Source: Sedimentibacter sp. (GTDB lineage Bacteria > Bacillota > Clostridia > Tissierellales > Sedimentibacteraceae). From it: DNA of 64,000 nt. The stretch is from NCBI GenBank assembly GCA_018436705.1, contig JAHDLA010000004.1:62001-126000 (forward strand), read 5' to 3'. Below, in pieces: positions 63,289 through 64,000 of this stretch. The notes beneath the pieces were generated by a model. The model was not told the DNA's origin and ran no database searches. It saw only the letters and a program-made list of their open reading frames with translations. Position 1 is the stretch's first letter, and each line of letters begins with the position of its first letter. Made by a program: the position numbers and the translations under genes.

Positions 63289-64000
63289 ATGAATAACAAA
63301 AGAGATGCCGTTATAGTGTCTTATGGACGTTCACCATTAACTAAAGCATACAAAGGTTCTTTCGCAAATACTCATCCCATAGAATATGGCGCACAGACAC
63401 TGAAAGGTGTAATTTCAAAGCTTCCTGGTTTTGATCCGGCTGTTGTAGATGATGTAATTGTAGGATGTGCCACACCGGAAAAATATACAGGCTATAATAT
63501 AGGTCGCTTGATTGCCCAGCGTGCAGGTTTTCCTGACTCTGTCCCTGGCCAAACAGTCAATAGATTTTGCTCATCCGGTCTTCAAACTATTGCCACAGCT
63601 GCAAATGCTATTATGGCAAATCAGATGGATGTAATAATAGCCGGTGGCATTGAAATGATGACAGGCATGAACATGTTGCATCCAGAGGAATATCAGGATG
63701 TATCATTAGCGGAACAGATTCCCGGGACTTATATTTCTATGGGACTGACTGCCGAAAATGTTGCTGAACGCTGTGGCATTACAAGACATGAAATGGAAGC
63801 CATGGCTGTAGAAAGTCACAAAAAAGCAGCAGCAGCTCAAGCTGCCGGGAAATTTATTGATGAGATTATTCCCATAACAGTAGAAACAGATAACGGATTG
63901 GTTGTCATATCACAAGACGAAGGCATCCGCCCAAATACAAATATGTTAGATCTGGCTTCACTGAAAACCCCATTTAAGGAATATGGATTAGTTACTGCTG
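63289..64000 (+). CDS. Acetyl-CoA acetyltransferase (thiolase), 3' end off the window
   Basis: About 237 residues of a thiolase (family length near 390) are visible. The acylated active-site cysteine lies in VNRFCSSGLQTIATAANAI near residue 87, and IIAGGIEMMTGMNM near 112 is the usual thiolase motif. The reading frame is open to the edge. The start at 63289 follows TTAGGAGGT. As the third gene of the sigma-54 operon, it probably splits acetoacetyl-CoA or a related beta-ketoacyl-CoA; chain-length preference cannot be read here. Confidence 0.95.
   Translation, partial: MNNKRDAVIVSYGRSPLTKAYKGSFANTHPIEYGAQTLKGVISKLPGFDPAVVDDVIVGCATPEKYTGYNIGRLIAQRAGFPDSVPGQTVNRFCSSGLQTIATAANAIMANQMDVIIAGGIEMMTGMNMLHPEEYQDVSLAEQIPGTYISMGLTAENVAERCGITRHEMEAMAVESHKKAAAAQAAGKFIDEIIPITVETDNGLVVISQDEGIRPNTNMLDLASLKTPFKEYGLVTA

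Noticed and set aside
1..64000. CRISPR arrays, insertion sequences, prophage genes, tRNA or rRNA genes.
   Set aside because: No regularly spaced repeats, transposase or integrase frames, or recognisable tRNA or rRNA sequence were found on reading through both strands.

Overview
The window is chromosomal DNA of a low-GC, Gram-positive anaerobe of the Clostridia. Evidence: AT-rich third positions, strong AGGAGG ribosome sites, a YlbJ-type (sporulation-family) protein, an ancestral ylb/plsX/smc/ffh/rplS gene order, a complete bacterial V/A-type ATPase, and amino-acid-fermenter style accessory genes (BKACE enzyme with thiolase, isoaspartyl dipeptidase, sigma-54 activators). A Sedimentibacter- or Tissierellia-like organism would fit, but the genus is inference. 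No rRNA, tRNA, CRISPR array, transposon or prophage gene was seen.

Layout. 1-3317 (minus): clpB, cut by the window edge, and a YitT-family membrane protein. 3523-13372 (plus): a ten-gene V/A-ATPase operon (H, C, short I paralogue, full I, K, F, E, A, B, D) with its own sigma-A promoter and terminator. The short I copy carries only the soluble half. 13375-15293 (minus): ribonuclease Z-like and YlbJ-like genes. 15612-20384 (plus): an unusual sigma-54 activator, then a near-perfect -24/-12 promoter driving an NhaC-type carrier and isoaspartyl dipeptidase. 20439-21647 (minus): TmcAL. 21765-27222: a KdpD/KdpE-type two-component pair, then a TPR protein, two dissimilar TrkA proteins and TrkH behind an array of TCACA direct repeats. 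27347-29237: cobU-cobS-cobC. 29322-30518: ackA.

30536-45259 is a housekeeping block: yceD-rpmF, plsX-acpP-rnc-Elp3-like-smc-ftsY, ylxM-ffh-rpsP-khpA-rimM-trmD-rplS, rbgA-rnhB. 45416-51133 is a nucleoside salvage unit (deoC, Bmp lipoprotein, ABC ATPase, two permeases). 51184-54050 holds yraN, mtaB, a HIT protein, rpsU and yqeY. 54121-57279 is a molybdate/tungstate ABC operon ending in a DUF4213/DUF364 gene; a large palindrome like a ModE operator lies at its start. 57535-59372 holds an XRE/TPR regulator and a rhomboid-fold protein lacking protease residues.

From 59535 to the right edge lies a sigma-54-controlled catabolic locus. A divergent PAS/AAA+/Fis activator faces an operon of a ketopantoate-reductase-family dehydrogenase, a BKACE (DUF849) enzyme and a thiolase (cut by the edge). 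The intergenic region contains TTGCAA-type palindromes and a -24/-12 promoter. The most original parts of the window are this locus, the NhaC-IadA locus with its winged-helix sigma-54 activator, the soluble V-ATPase I paralogue, the complementary TrkA pair under a KdpE-type regulator, and the ModE-like operator on the mod-DUF364 operon.
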